From JAJYSO01 sp964579505 (lineage in GTDB: Bacteria; Bacteroidota; Bacteroidia; Flavobacteriales; Flavobacteriaceae): a stretch of 64,000 bases of DNA. The notes under the pieces were generated by a model that was given only the letters and a program-made list of their open reading frames with translations, did not search any database and was not told where the DNA came from. The position numbers and the translations under genes are program-made. The stretch covers positions 3,003 to 67,002 of the forward strand of contig CAZOGC010000015.1 of assembly GCA_964579505.1 (NCBI GenBank). The letters are read 5' to 3'. Positions 16,923-24,678 of the stretch are shown in pieces; positions within the stretch are counted from its first letter, which is position 1, and the number at the start of each line of letters is the position of its first letter.

Positions 16923-17066
16923 CATATTTATAATCAAGTGGTTATATGTTTAATTAAAACTACTGAGGATTATCCTGAATTCGATTTTGATAGAACAGAA
17001 ATAGCCGGTACAAAGAAGTTAGAAAGTGAGAATGAAAAATATGCAAAGCATCTACGGCAACAATGA
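16923..17066 (+). pseudogene. Possible 3' gene remnant (about 47 codons, no start)
   Basis: An open plus-strand frame preceded by a stop and lacking an ATG reads, near its end, TTEDYPEFDFDRTEIAGTKK and then KYAKHLRQQ before TGA. The charged, coherent composition suggests a decayed coding tail, but it may be chance. The surrounding spacer (16812-17212) otherwise shows nothing recognisable. Confidence 0.25.
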
Positions 17067-17212
17067 TGATAGCTGTTTTGAGCTATCCAAAAGGAGAGTT
17101 AAAAACACCCACCTAGCTATAATTTAGCCCTATCCGGGGCAATAAGTAAGGCAATGACCCATTTTGGCCTATAAAAACGGGGTAAAAATAAGTAAACTTT
17201 CGGTTTATAAAG

Positions 17213-17298
17213 TGCCCAGAGCGGGAGTCGAACCCGCACGCCCAAAAACGGACACAAGGCCCTCAACCTTGCCTGTCTACCAATTCCAGCACCTGGGC
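17213..17298 (-). tRNA. tRNA-Leu (anticodon GAG)
   Basis: The acceptor stem GCCCAGG pairs with TCTGGGC (one wobble). The D arm, a long class II variable arm and the T arm GCGGGTTCGACTCCCGC are visible. The anticodon loop TTGAGGG sits on a CAAGG/CCTTG stem. It is 86 nt to the discriminator A; CCA is not encoded. It follows tRNA-Lys on the same strand. Confidence 0.95.
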
Positions 17299-17358
17299 CT
17301 TGAAATCTTTTGAAATTTAATGGAGAAGAACAGTTTTGGAAATATCCAAAAAAAGAAG

Positions 17359-17431
17359 TGATCTGACTGGGGCTCGAACCCAGGACCCTCTCCTTAAAAG
17401 GGAGATGCTCTACCAACTGAGCTATCAGATC
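17359..17431 (-). tRNA. tRNA-Lys (anticodon TTT)
   Basis: 73 nt. Acceptor stem GATCTGA/TCAGATC, anticodon stem TCTCC/GGAGA with loop CTTTTAA, T arm CTGGGTTCGAGCCCCAG. CCA not encoded. First gene of a two-tRNA transcript with tRNA-Leu 60 bp downstream. Confidence 0.96.
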
Positions 17432-17448
17432 TTTTTTTGTTGCGGGTG

Positions 17449-17456
17449 CAAATATA
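17449..17456 (-). promoter_or_regulatory. Promoter -7 element for the two tRNAs
   Basis: TATATTTG on the minus strand, an exact TAnnTTTG, 17 bp before the tRNA-Lys 5' end. Confidence 0.55.
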
Positions 17457-17542
17457 CTATCCTTTTGTAATCTATCAAGCATTTTTCATATAAATTTGAA
17501 AAAAATATTTTTAGTGCGAAAAAAATAAAATATACAAGTTTT

Positions 17543-18061
17543 ATGACGATTATTTTATGTGGTTATATGGGGTCTGGTAAGAGTTTGATAGGCAAAAAAA
17601 TAGCCCGAGAAACAGGGGTTTTATTTCAAGATTTAGATGAGGAAATTGAAAAAAAACAGCACCGTTCTATAGCCCAAATTTTTTCAGAAAAAGGAGAAAT
17701 ATATTTTAGAAAGGTAGAAATGCAGACCTTGGCTTCTTGTATACAAAATACTGAGCCTAAAGTTTTATCTTTAGGAGGCGGAACACCGTGTTATGGCCAA
17801 AATTTGAAAATGATAAAGGAGCACCCTGATACTTTTTTGGTATATCTTAAGATGAGTGTAGATGCACTTACAGAGAGATTGTTTTTAGAACGCGCTAAGC
17901 GACCGTTGCTTCGGGATATGAAAGATAAGGCCACTTTAAACGATTATATTCGTAAACATTTATTTGAACGTCAATTTTATTATATGCAAAGCGATTTGAG
18001 AGTAGATTGTTCTACAGCTACTCCAGCGGCTATTGTTCAACAAATTATAGCTGCATTATAA
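17543..18061 (+). CDS. aroK: Shikimate kinase
   Basis: Phosphorylates shikimate at O3 with ATP in chorismate (aromatic amino acid) synthesis; cytosolic. P-loop GYMGSGKS at residues 7-14, the shikimate-binding Asp in FQDLDEEIE (near 32), FRKVE with the substrate Arg (near 57), and the GGG loop LSLGGGTPC (near 78). The lid region carries RAKRPLL. 172 residues, normal. Tail to tail with pepE, 1 bp apart. Confidence 0.95.
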   Translation: MTIILCGYMGSGKSLIGKKIARETGVLFQDLDEEIEKKQHRSIAQIFSEKGEIYFRKVEMQTLASCIQNTEPKVLSLGGGTPCYGQNLKMIKEHPDTFLVYLKMSVDALTERLFLERAKRPLLRDMKDKATLNDYIRKHLFERQFYYMQSDLRVDCSTATPAAIVQQIIAAL

Positions 18062-18062
18062 T

Positions 18063-18767
18063 TTAATGCAATTGTTTTAAGGAGCTATTGGGAGCTATTT
18101 CATAAGCTTCTTTTTGTGGCTCAAAAATACGTGCAGATAAGTTTCCTTTGAGAATGATGTCTTGACTGGTTACCTCTAGCCAACTTCCTTCTCTAAGCCC
18201 CACTACAGCAGAAGCGTTGAGGTTTTGAAATTCTTTTATCCGTGTTTCTCGTGTTTCTCCTTGATGCTTAGATTGTGGGTCGGGGTCTAGGTAGTGTGCA
18301 TTGAGATGAAAAGGAACAATTCCTAAGGTTTTAAAACTAGGAGGATAGACGATGGGCATATCATTGGTGGTTTTCATGCTTAGTCCGCAAATAACACTTC
18401 CGGCGCTGGTTCCTAAGTACGGGGTACCCATTTTTAGGGTGTTTTGAAGAACTTCAATAAGATCGTATTCATACAATTTTGAGGTGAGAAGAAAGGTATT
18501 TCCGCCTCCGGTAAAAATAGCATCGGCCGTTTTGATAGCTGTTTTATAATTGTCTTTTTCGTGAAGCCCGGTTACTTTTTTTCCTAGAAAAGCTAGCCCT
18601 TCTTGTGCTTTTTTCGTGTATTCTTGATGGGAAATCCCACCGGGGCGGGCAAAAGGAATAAATAAGATTTCTTGTACGTTTTTATACAATTCGGTTAACG
18701 GTTCTTCTAAATAAGAAAGGTAAGGCTTTCCAAATACTTTAGACGTGCTGGCCATAATTACATGCAT
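18063..18767 (-). CDS. pepE: Dipeptidase E (alpha-aspartyl dipeptidase)
   Basis: Serine peptidase of family S51 that cleaves Asp-Xaa dipeptides in the cytosol. GGGNTFLL (near residue 86) and the nucleophile elbow GTSAGSVICG (Ser near 120) are clear. PSFKTLGIVPFHLNAHYLDPD carries the C-terminal active-site His. 234 residues, full length. Single gene with its own promoter. Confidence 0.92.
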   Translation of the reverse strand: MHVIMASTSKVFGKPYLSYLEEPLTELYKNVQEILFIPFARPGGISHQEYTKKAQEGLAFLGKKVTGLHEKDNYKTAIKTADAIFTGGGNTFLLTSKLYEYDLIEVLQNTLKMGTPYLGTSAGSVICGLSMKTTNDMPIVYPPSFKTLGIVPFHLNAHYLDPDPQSKHQGETRETRIKEFQNLNASAVVGLREGSWLEVTSQDIILKGNLSARIFEPQKEAYEIAPNSSLKQLH

Positions 18768-18796
18768 ACGGTATCTTTTTATTGCTAAATGAGTGT

Positions 18797-18804
18797 CAAA
18801 AATA
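18797..18804 (-). promoter_or_regulatory. Promoter -7 element for pepE
   Basis: TATTTTTG on the minus strand (exact TAnnTTTG), 29 bp before the pepE ATG. Confidence 0.5.
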
Positions 18805-18824
18805 AGGTTTGTTTAAACGATGAC

Positions 18825-19020
18825 CTATTTATAGTTGACTAACTTTTGTACTCTTCGTAAATTATCAGTTGCTTGAAGCACTTTTTCTTTGAGTTTAGGG
18901 TTTAGTTTGAGTGTTGATTGAGGTAATCTTGTACTGTTTTATAGGTTGTTTTTTTGTGAGAGGTGCAACTTATTATGAGTAGAAATATAAAAGCTGTAGT
19001 AAATAATTTTTGGTATACAT
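18825..19020 (-). pseudogene. Frameshifted small lipoprotein gene
   Basis: Not open in a single frame. From the ATG at 19020, MYTK is followed after a run of A by a -1 shift into LFTTAFIFLLIISCTSHK, a lipoprotein signal with Cys after LIIS. This continues as TTYKTVQDYLNQ to an early stop. A neighbouring frame then continues TLKLNPKLKEKVLQATDNLR and ends RVQKLVNYK at a TAG. Two single-base frame changes would restore one lipoprotein of about 64 residues. It is either a decayed gene or the result of two base-calling errors. Confidence 0.55.
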
Positions 19021-19313
19021 TACGGGGAGGGGAGAGCTTTGTTGGGTTAAATTAGAATAGAGAATAAACTCAATGACAGGATGTGTGGGTTATGAATATA
19101 TGATTTTCGAAAAAAATACTTTGTTTGACAAAGTTTATTCTAAAAAATATAGTTGTGATTTTTTTAGGGAAAAGCAATAATGGATAGGTAAGTTGCTTTA
19201 TATGTTTGTTTTATCATCAAGTGGTTACAGTTTATAAAGATATACTTCAAAAAACATTGTTATTTGTGTTCTGTTTTATGAGGTTTATTCGTATATTCAT
19301 AAAAAATTGCCGC
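19021..19313. other. Spacer before the CarboxypepD_reg protein
   Basis: About 290 bp. An upstream in-frame ATG at 19206 would extend the next gene by 36 residues without resembling secreted-protein sequence. Nothing else recognised. Confidence 0.4.
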
Positions 19314-20123
19314 ATGCGAAAGACGATTATTCTTTTATTGCTTTTTGGACTTTCTATTAGCGTTAGCGCGCAACAAGAAAGTAGGGTTGCTATACAAGGA
19401 AAAATAAAGGTAGATGAAGGAGAACAAGTTTCTGGCATTAATGTATTTAATGTAACTTCAAAACAATATACATTTACAGACTCTAAAGGAATGTTTACTA
19501 TTCCGGTAAAAAAAGGAGATACGTTAGCCTTTAGTAGTATACGATTTCAGCAGTTTTTGGTGGCGATTACAGCGAGTGTAATAAAAAATAAACGATTAAA
19601 CATTGATTTAAATACTAGATTGATTCAACTAGATGAAGTGGTGGTAAAACCTGACCTTACCGGAGATTTGCAAATAGATGCAGAAAAGCTTTCTACCAAC
19701 TTAAATTTACCTCATTTTAATTCGGATAAGATAATGCGCGGGCTCTATAATTATTCATCTGATTTATCGGAACCCCCAACGAATGATGCCCTAGATTTAG
19801 GGTATTTGCAAAACGGGATTAACTTCGTCAGTATTTTTGGTAGCTTATATGATTTAATTTTTTCTCATAAAGGCAATCAAACATCATCAGAAACGGCCCC
19901 TAAGAAAAAGCAAAAAGAAGTAAAAACGTATATTAGAGATATATATAATAATCAATTTTTTAAGAGTTATCTCAATATAGATGAAAATCAGATAAGCGAT
20001 TATCTTTACTACATGCAAGCTCATGGACTGACCAGTGAAAAGATGAGGAGCCTAAACCCGCTACAGTTGGTACAATTCTTAATTAAAGGAAGCGAAGAAT
20101 ACAGGGCGGCAAAGAATAAGTAA
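19314..20123 (+). CDS. Secreted CarboxypepD_reg-like protein
   Basis: Exported protein of a Bacteroidota family with an N-terminal carboxypeptidase-D regulatory-like beta-sandwich and no TonB plug or barrel. The Met at 19314 (MRKTIILLLLFGLSISVSAQ) starts a clear signal peptide. The fold follows: AIQGKIKVDEGEQVSGINVF, then FTDSKGMFTIPVKKGDTLAFS (to about residue 80), ending LDEVVVKPDLTG like the linker to a TonB receptor. The last 170 residues are charged and of unknown fold. 269 residues. Stands alone; function unknown, presumably periplasmic. Confidence 0.75.
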   Translation: MRKTIILLLLFGLSISVSAQQESRVAIQGKIKVDEGEQVSGINVFNVTSKQYTFTDSKGMFTIPVKKGDTLAFSSIRFQQFLVAITASVIKNKRLNIDLNTRLIQLDEVVVKPDLTGDLQIDAEKLSTNLNLPHFNSDKIMRGLYNYSSDLSEPPTNDALDLGYLQNGINFVSIFGSLYDLIFSHKGNQTSSETAPKKKQKEVKTYIRDIYNNQFFKSYLNIDENQISDYLYYMQAHGLTSEKMRSLNPLQLVQFLIKGSEEYRAAKNK

Positions 20124-20181
20124 CCATTCGTTTTTTGGAGTATAAAACTTTTTAGCGCATGTTTTTTTTATCAATTAAAAA

Positions 20182-20216
20182 ATGACTAAATTTGTCATTA
20201 TAAAATGTGTCATTAT
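20182..20216 (+). promoter_or_regulatory. Promoter/operator of the XRE-Fic gene
   Basis: The -7 element TAAATTTG (20187-20194) lies inside the palindrome ATGAC-TAAATTT-GTCAT (20182-20198). TGTCATTAT occurs twice (20193-20201 and 20208-20216), the second copy running into the start codon. A repressor bound here would block both the polymerase and the short leader; the encoded XRE domain is the obvious candidate. Confidence 0.6.
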
Positions 20217-21288
20217 GGAAATATTACTCAACAAAGCGCGAAAATCAAAGAAACTGAGAGTATATGACCTAGCTAATCAAATAGGAATAGACAGTAGCTT
20301 AATGAGTAGAATACTATCAGGTAAAAGAAAAGCTACAGATGCCCAATTGGCAAAATTGTCGCAAATTTTATCAATAGATTATCTCGATCTTTTAAAAGAA
20401 AAATTAGGAAGTGAAGTTGCAGATTTGCTTTATCAATACCCTGAGGTAGCACAAGAGGCGCTTACAGTAGCCGAGGAAAGAATAACCTATTTATTGAGTG
20501 ATCAGAAACTACAAGTAGTGCCTTTGCAAGAAGAAGTTAGCACCGCTCTTAAAAAGATAGACGAAAAACACCAAAAATGGATTCATAAGAAACCGCTTGA
20601 TCCTATTCAATTACAAAAAATGCAAGAGTATTTCTATACAGAATACACCTTTGAGAGTAATCGTATAGAGGGCAATACTTTAGACTTGCAAGAAACACAC
20701 TTGGTTGTAAACGAAGGGATTACTATTGGAGGTAAGAGCATGCAAGAACATTTAGAAGCAATTAACCATAAAGAAGCCATAGAATGGGTTGTAGATTTTG
20801 CCTCTAAAAAGTTTGATTTTGATGAACATACGCTAAAACAAATTCATCAACTTATACTGAAAGGAATAAACCAAGCAGGGGCCGGGGTGTATAGAACAGT
20901 TCCGGTTCGTATTTCGGGAAGTAGGCATATACCGCCCGAACCCTATATGGTTACTAAAATGATGGAAGAGTATTTTATGTTTTATCATATCCACAAGCAT
21001 CAGTTGCATCCCGTTATTTTAGCGGCAGAAATGCATGAGCGTTTAGTGTCTATTCATCCATTTATTGATGGTAATGGGCGTACTTCTAGATTGGTAATGA
21101 ATCTAATTTTGTTGCGTAATGGTTATCCTATTGTTAACTTAAAAGGAAACCGAGATGATCGCCAACGCTATTACAAAGCGCTAGAGGCTGTTCAAATTAA
21201 TCATGAACGTAATGATTTTTACCGTTTAATAGTAACTCATGCCTTGGCTTCTTTGCAAGAACATCTGGCTTTGGCAGGTATACAATAA
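20215..21288 (+). CDS. Fic-domain AMPylase-type protein with N-terminal XRE helix-turn-helix
   Basis: Predicted nucleotidyl-transferase of the Fic family fused to a DNA-binding domain. Residues 1-60 are an XRE HTH (LRVYDLANQIGIDSSLMSRI). A class II inhibitory helix carries SNRIEGN near residue 147 (S/TxxxEG/N), which would obstruct ATP. The active site HPFIDGNGRTSR is near residue 280. C-terminal helices follow. I start at the ATG at 20215 because the upstream ATG at 20182 lies within the promoter palindrome. 357 residues. A single gene with a terminator directly after it. The target is unknown; autorepression by the HTH is inferred. Confidence 0.9.
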   Translation: MEILLNKARKSKKLRVYDLANQIGIDSSLMSRILSGKRKATDAQLAKLSQILSIDYLDLLKEKLGSEVADLLYQYPEVAQEALTVAEERITYLLSDQKLQVVPLQEEVSTALKKIDEKHQKWIHKKPLDPIQLQKMQEYFYTEYTFESNRIEGNTLDLQETHLVVNEGITIGGKSMQEHLEAINHKEAIEWVVDFASKKFDFDEHTLKQIHQLILKGINQAGAGVYRTVPVRISGSRHIPPEPYMVTKMMEEYFMFYHIHKHQLHPVILAAEMHERLVSIHPFIDGNGRTSRLVMNLILLRNGYPIVNLKGNRDDRQRYYKALEAVQINHERNDFYRLIVTHALASLQEHLALAGIQ

Positions 21289-21298
21289 AATTTTATAC

Positions 21299-21334
21299 AG
21301 AGCCTAAAACATGTAGTAATGAGTTTTAGGCTCT
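21299..21334 (+). terminator. Terminator of the XRE-Fic gene
   Basis: Perfect 12-bp stem AGAGCCTAAAAC/GTTTTAGGCTCT with a 12-nt loop, then TTCTAGTTT; 10 bp after the stop. Confidence 0.75.
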
Positions 21335-21393
21335 TTCTAGTTTATGAAAGTACCAGCGGTTTATAATTACAAGCCTATTTTTATAATAGCTTA

Positions 21394-21981
21394 TTAAAAA
21401 TTTTTTAAAGCAGTATATACTTGGGCTATGGGCATACCCATAACATTGTAAAAAGAACCTTCAATTTTTTCTATTCCAATTTTACCAATCCATTCTTGAA
21501 TGCCGTAAGCACCTGCTTTGTCAAAGGGTTGAAAGGTATTAATATAATAATTGATTTCGTTTGTGGTTAATGACTTAAAAAACACGGTGGTTTTTCCGTA
21601 GACCGATACTGTTTTTTTTGTTGAGGTGAGGCAAGCTGCCGAAATAACTTGATGTTGATTTCCTGATAATTTACTCAACATCTCAAAAGCTTCTTCTTTA
21701 GATTTTGGCTTACCTAAAATTTGATGATCAAAACAAACTACGGTATCTCCGGTAATGAGAATATCTTGTGGTTGTAATTCATCAAGATAAGCTTTGGCTT
21801 TTAGTTGCGCTAAGTAGTTAGGAACCTCTCTAGCAGAAAGGGTAGGAGGAAAAGTTTCATCGATTGGTTTTAAACGCACTTCAAAATGTATTCCTAAATC
21901 TTTCAAAAATTGTTGACGTCTGGGAGATCCTGAAGCTACTATAACGTGCCGGTTTTTTAGTTTATCGGCTAATGATTTCAT
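21394..21981 (-). CDS. maf: Maf-family nucleoside triphosphate pyrophosphatase
   Basis: House-cleaning pyrophosphatase acting on dTTP/UTP or modified nucleotides. ASGSPRRQQFL (near residue 16) is the substrate loop, and DTVVCFDHQILGKPKS (near residue 78) holds the catalytic Asp and the Lys pair. YINTFQPFDKAGAYGIQEW closes the site. 195 residues, typical. Last gene of a four-gene operon; its start overlaps the stop of the UbiA-like gene by 4 bp. Confidence 0.94.
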   Translation of the reverse strand: MKSLADKLKNRHVIVASGSPRRQQFLKDLGIHFEVRLKPIDETFPPTLSAREVPNYLAQLKAKAYLDELQPQDILITGDTVVCFDHQILGKPKSKEEAFEMLSKLSGNQHQVISAACLTSTKKTVSVYGKTTVFFKSLTTNEINYYINTFQPFDKAGAYGIQEWIGKIGIEKIEGSFYNVMGMPIAQVYTALKNF

Positions 21982-22856
21982 AATAAGATAAATTGGTATA
22001 AGCCTAAGGATAAGATACTACAGAACATAATGAATTTAAGTACTGTATTTAATTGAGCGTACTCGTTGTCCTTTTTTGCAGAAACTATTTTTATGATGAG
22101 GTACAGCAAGGGACCTAAGATAAAAACAATGGCATATACTAGAGACAAGGTGTGTAAATAGAGGTAATTAAAAATATAGAAACCTATTCCAAAAATTGGT
22201 AAAAGACACAATACGGCAATTACTTTATTGGTACGTTCTTTCCCGAGAATGAGTGCGAGAGTATGGTGTTTTAGTTTGTGGGCTGTATCTATGTTTTCTT
22301 GTTGTGTAACCAACAGTCTAATAAAATTAAGTACAGCAATGAAAATAGAATAATCTAAGAGAATTGAGAAGAAGGTACCAGAAGTAGCTTTGTCTTGAAT
22401 AGAAAGTGCCGGCAGTAAATCAAAAAGCCCTACACTAAGTAAGCTTATACCTATTAACACACTAATTATTAACGGACTTAATAAAACATACTTCTTTAGA
22501 ATAGTTGCATTGGCATAAAGGGCTGCAGAGGTCAGTATAAAAAGAGTTGAGAACCCCGGGTGTCCTATAATGTTAGCCAGGTAAAAACCAATTCCCACCC
22601 CTATAATATTTACTATAAAAAAAAGTTTATAGGTCATTTTTGCAGAAATAGGTGGGGTGATTTTAGAAGTATGAAATACATTCATTATACTTCCTCCGGC
22701 ACCTAAACACACGGTAGCCAAAGAAAGAAGAGCGAGCCCAAACCAATTTAGTGTAATAGGAACATTAAAAGGCTCAAACAACGCGTATTTTACCAAAAAC
22801 TGCCCCAGTACGAGTGTTAGTAAATCAAATCCGCAAATCAGTTTTAAATATTTCAC
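21978..22856 (-). CDS. UbiA-superfamily membrane protein with degenerate active site
   Basis: Polytopic membrane protein (about 8-9 helices, 292 residues) placed where flavobacteria carry a UbiA prenyltransferase annotated as geranylgeranylglycerol-phosphate geranylgeranyltransferase. Both aspartate-rich motifs that bind Mg-pyrophosphate are lost. The first (expected NDxxDxxxD) reads SIMNVFHTSK near residues 56-65. The second (expected RExxKDxEDxxGD) reads RLLVTQQENIDTA near 180-192, although the following TLALILGKERT is well kept. The frame is unbroken and coupled to maf, so the protein is probably made. It either does something other than prenyl transfer or is an early stage of decay. Confidence 0.7.
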   Translation of the reverse strand: MKYLKLICGFDLLTLVLGQFLVKYALFEPFNVPITLNWFGLALLSLATVCLGAGGSIMNVFHTSKITPPISAKMTYKLFFIVNIIGVGIGFYLANIIGHPGFSTLFILTSAALYANATILKKYVLLSPLIISVLIGISLLSVGLFDLLPALSIQDKATSGTFFSILLDYSIFIAVLNFIRLLVTQQENIDTAHKLKHHTLALILGKERTNKVIAVLCLLPIFGIGFYIFNYLYLHTLSLVYAIVFILGPLLYLIIKIVSAKKDNEYAQLNTVLKFIMFCSILSLGLYQFILL

Positions 22857-22883
22857 TAAAAGAATGGTATAGGTTAAGGTATT

Positions 22884-23390
22884 TTAAACAGTCCATTTGT
22901 TTTGTATTTTCATAACCTGTTCAATTAAGTCGCGTACGCATCCTTGCCCTCCGTTACAATGAGAGATATAAGTAGCAAGCATTTTTACTTCTGGTACAGC
23001 GTCTTGTGGGCAGGAGGGTAGCCCCACTAACTTCATAGGATAAGTATCAGGAATATCATCTCCCATATAGGCCGTATGCTCCGGATTAATGTTGTGAATG
23101 TTGAAAAAATCTTGAAGTCGTTTTACTTTGTCGTCTATTCCCAGATAAACATCAGCTAGCCCGAGCCCTTTTAAACGATTGCGCACCCCTTCATTTTTTC
23201 CGCCCGAGATAATGCATACGTGATACCCGGCATCAACGGCTTTTTTTAAGGCATAACCATCGCGCGTGTTCATAGAGCGCAAGAGTTGACCGTCTGTTGA
23301 AACCAATAAGTTTCCGTTAGTTAAGACTCCGTCAACGTCAAAAATAAAGGTAGTGATTTGACGTAATATTTTTTTATAGCTTTGATTCAT
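22884..23390 (-). CDS. KdsC-like HAD phosphatase
   Basis: HAD-superfamily C0 phosphatase resembling 3-deoxy-D-manno-octulosonate 8-phosphate phosphatase. The nucleophile motif FIFDVDGVLTNG is at about residues 17-28, motif II is ISGG, and AYMGDDIPDTY near residue 117 is motif IV. 168 residues, the usual capless tetrameric form. The start overlaps the preceding gene by 17 bp. No kdsA/kdsB neighbours, so the substrate (Kdo-8-P or another sugar phosphate) is not certain. Confidence 0.87.
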   Translation of the reverse strand: MNQSYKKILRQITTFIFDVDGVLTNGNLLVSTDGQLLRSMNTRDGYALKKAVDAGYHVCIISGGKNEGVRNRLKGLGLADVYLGIDDKVKRLQDFFNIHNINPEHTAYMGDDIPDTYPMKLVGLPSCPQDAVPEVKMLATYISHCNGGQGCVRDLIEQVMKIQNKWTV

Positions 23391-24132
23391 TTTCTGCTTG
23401 AATGGATTGGGTGAGCAAGGTATAAATTTCTTTTAATTTAGGCGTGGTTAATTGTTGTAAATGGGCGGCTATAGTTTCACTATCGCTGCGTACAGCCGGT
23501 CCTGTTTGTACGTTTTTGGGTGAAGTGGTCTGCGCTTTTCGAGCCGTTTCTGTTATTAAAGCATATAAGGTTTCAAACGGAACATTGTTTTCTGTGCAAA
23601 TTTTTTCGGCTAAGGCATATAAATGATTGGTAAAATTGCACGCAAAAACAGCTGCCAGATGCAATTTTTTTCGCTGTTCTGTAGAAATCGAAAATATTTT
23701 GTGGCTGATGCTCTTTCCTAGTGTTCTTAATGTTTCTAAATCTTTAGAAGTGGTAGCTTCTATGCAGATAGGAATGTCTGAAAAATTTACAGAGGTTTGT
23801 TTAGAAAAAGTTTGTAGCGGATAAAAAACGCCATTGCGGTTAGAACTGTTTAGTAAAGGTACGCTTCCGGAAGTGTGAACAATAAGCCCGTTTGTAGGGT
23901 TTATTTGGGTGATTACGTTGCGCACTGCTGCATCTGATACGGCAACAATATAAATATCTGCCGACTTAAGGGCTGCTAGTGATGTAGTAGTAGCCACTTT
24001 TTTTTCAAAATGTTTTAGCGCCCCATTACTTCTGTTATAGACCTGAATAATATGAACGGTTTCTGTTTTTTGAAAGGCAGTAAACAAGTGTGAAGCTACA
24101 TTTCCGGCGCCAATTAGTACAATTTTTTGCAT
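23374..24132 (-). CDS. DUF2520 Rossmann-fold dehydrogenase-like protein
   Basis: NAD(P)-binding protein related to pyrroline-5-carboxylate and F420-dependent reductases. The N-terminal nucleotide fold IVLIGAGNVASHLFTAF is at residues 4-20, followed by ADIYIVAVSDAAVRNVI. The all-helical DUF2520 dimerisation domain runs from about residue 130 (LHLAAVFACNFTNHLYALA). 252 residues. First gene of the operon with the KdsC-like phosphatase, the UbiA-like protein and maf, an order I know from other flavobacteria. Substrate unknown. Confidence 0.82.
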   Translation of the reverse strand: MQKIVLIGAGNVASHLFTAFQKTETVHIIQVYNRSNGALKHFEKKVATTTSLAALKSADIYIVAVSDAAVRNVITQINPTNGLIVHTSGSVPLLNSSNRNGVFYPLQTFSKQTSVNFSDIPICIEATTSKDLETLRTLGKSISHKIFSISTEQRKKLHLAAVFACNFTNHLYALAEKICTENNVPFETLYALITETARKAQTTSPKNVQTGPAVRSDSETIAAHLQQLTTPKLKEIYTLLTQSIQAENESKL

Positions 24133-24136
24133 TTTA

Positions 24137-24144
24137 CAAAGCTA
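24137..24144 (-). promoter_or_regulatory. Promoter -7 element of the DUF2520-kdsC-ubiA-maf operon
   Basis: TAGCTTTG on the minus strand (exact TAnnTTTG), only 4 bp before the ATG, which implies a leaderless or nearly leaderless transcript. Confidence 0.4.
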
Positions 24145-24377
24145 TCAATATTTACAAAATTTTATATAAAAGCAGGAAACTAGCCTGTGTTTACTGTATA
24201 TTTAGCTGATAATTAGATAACTATTTTCTTTTAATTAATAGATTTTGTGGTAGATAATAACACGGTCTATTTAAAAAAAGTGGTAGTTTAGATAAAATCA
24301 AAATTAACTAATTTTTTTTACGAAGGATTTCATAAATAGAAAAGTTGATTTAATATTGCCTTGTAAAATAAAGTGCC

Positions 24378-24671
24378 ATGAAACGTATTATAGTAGATTT
24401 TAAAAAGCTTACTCCGGAGATTATGGCTATGTTGGTAGATAAATACCCTGATGGCTACGGAGATGACGACATTATTACCTTTAAGAATGCCAAAAATGAA
24501 ACTGTTGAAGCGGTAGAATTACGTACAGAAGATTGTATGTATTTGGTAAAGGTCAGTACGCGATTACAAGATGTAATGGCTGATTTTGACGAAGATGACT
24601 ACAGTGAAGATGAATTTGATGAGCCATTGGTTGATTTGCCGGATCGTTCGTCTGATGACAATGATGATTAA
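24378..24671 (+). CDS. Small acidic conserved protein, unknown function
   Basis: 97 residues. An N-terminal alpha/beta part (MKRIIVDFKKLTPEIMAMLV, then DGYGDDDIITFKNAKNETVE) is followed by a very acidic tail (DFDEDDYSEDEFDEP). I recall this sequence type as widespread in flavobacteria without a known role. No signal peptide or membrane segment. Single gene, convergent with msrA with 7 bp between stops. Confidence 0.75.
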   Translation: MKRIIVDFKKLTPEIMAMLVDKYPDGYGDDDIITFKNAKNETVEAVELRTEDCMYLVKVSTRLQDVMADFDEDDYSEDEFDEPLVDLPDRSSDDNDD

Positions 24672-24678
24672 AGTATCT

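Noticed and set aside
17117..17482. A 121-codon minus-strand reading frame
   Set aside because: It runs straight through tRNA-Lys and tRNA-Leu; its sequence is a translation of the tRNA structures.
18768..19313. A possible small RNA or riboswitch in the 546-bp gap
   Set aside because: I could not find conserved aptamer blocks; most of the left part is explained by the frameshifted lipoprotein gene.
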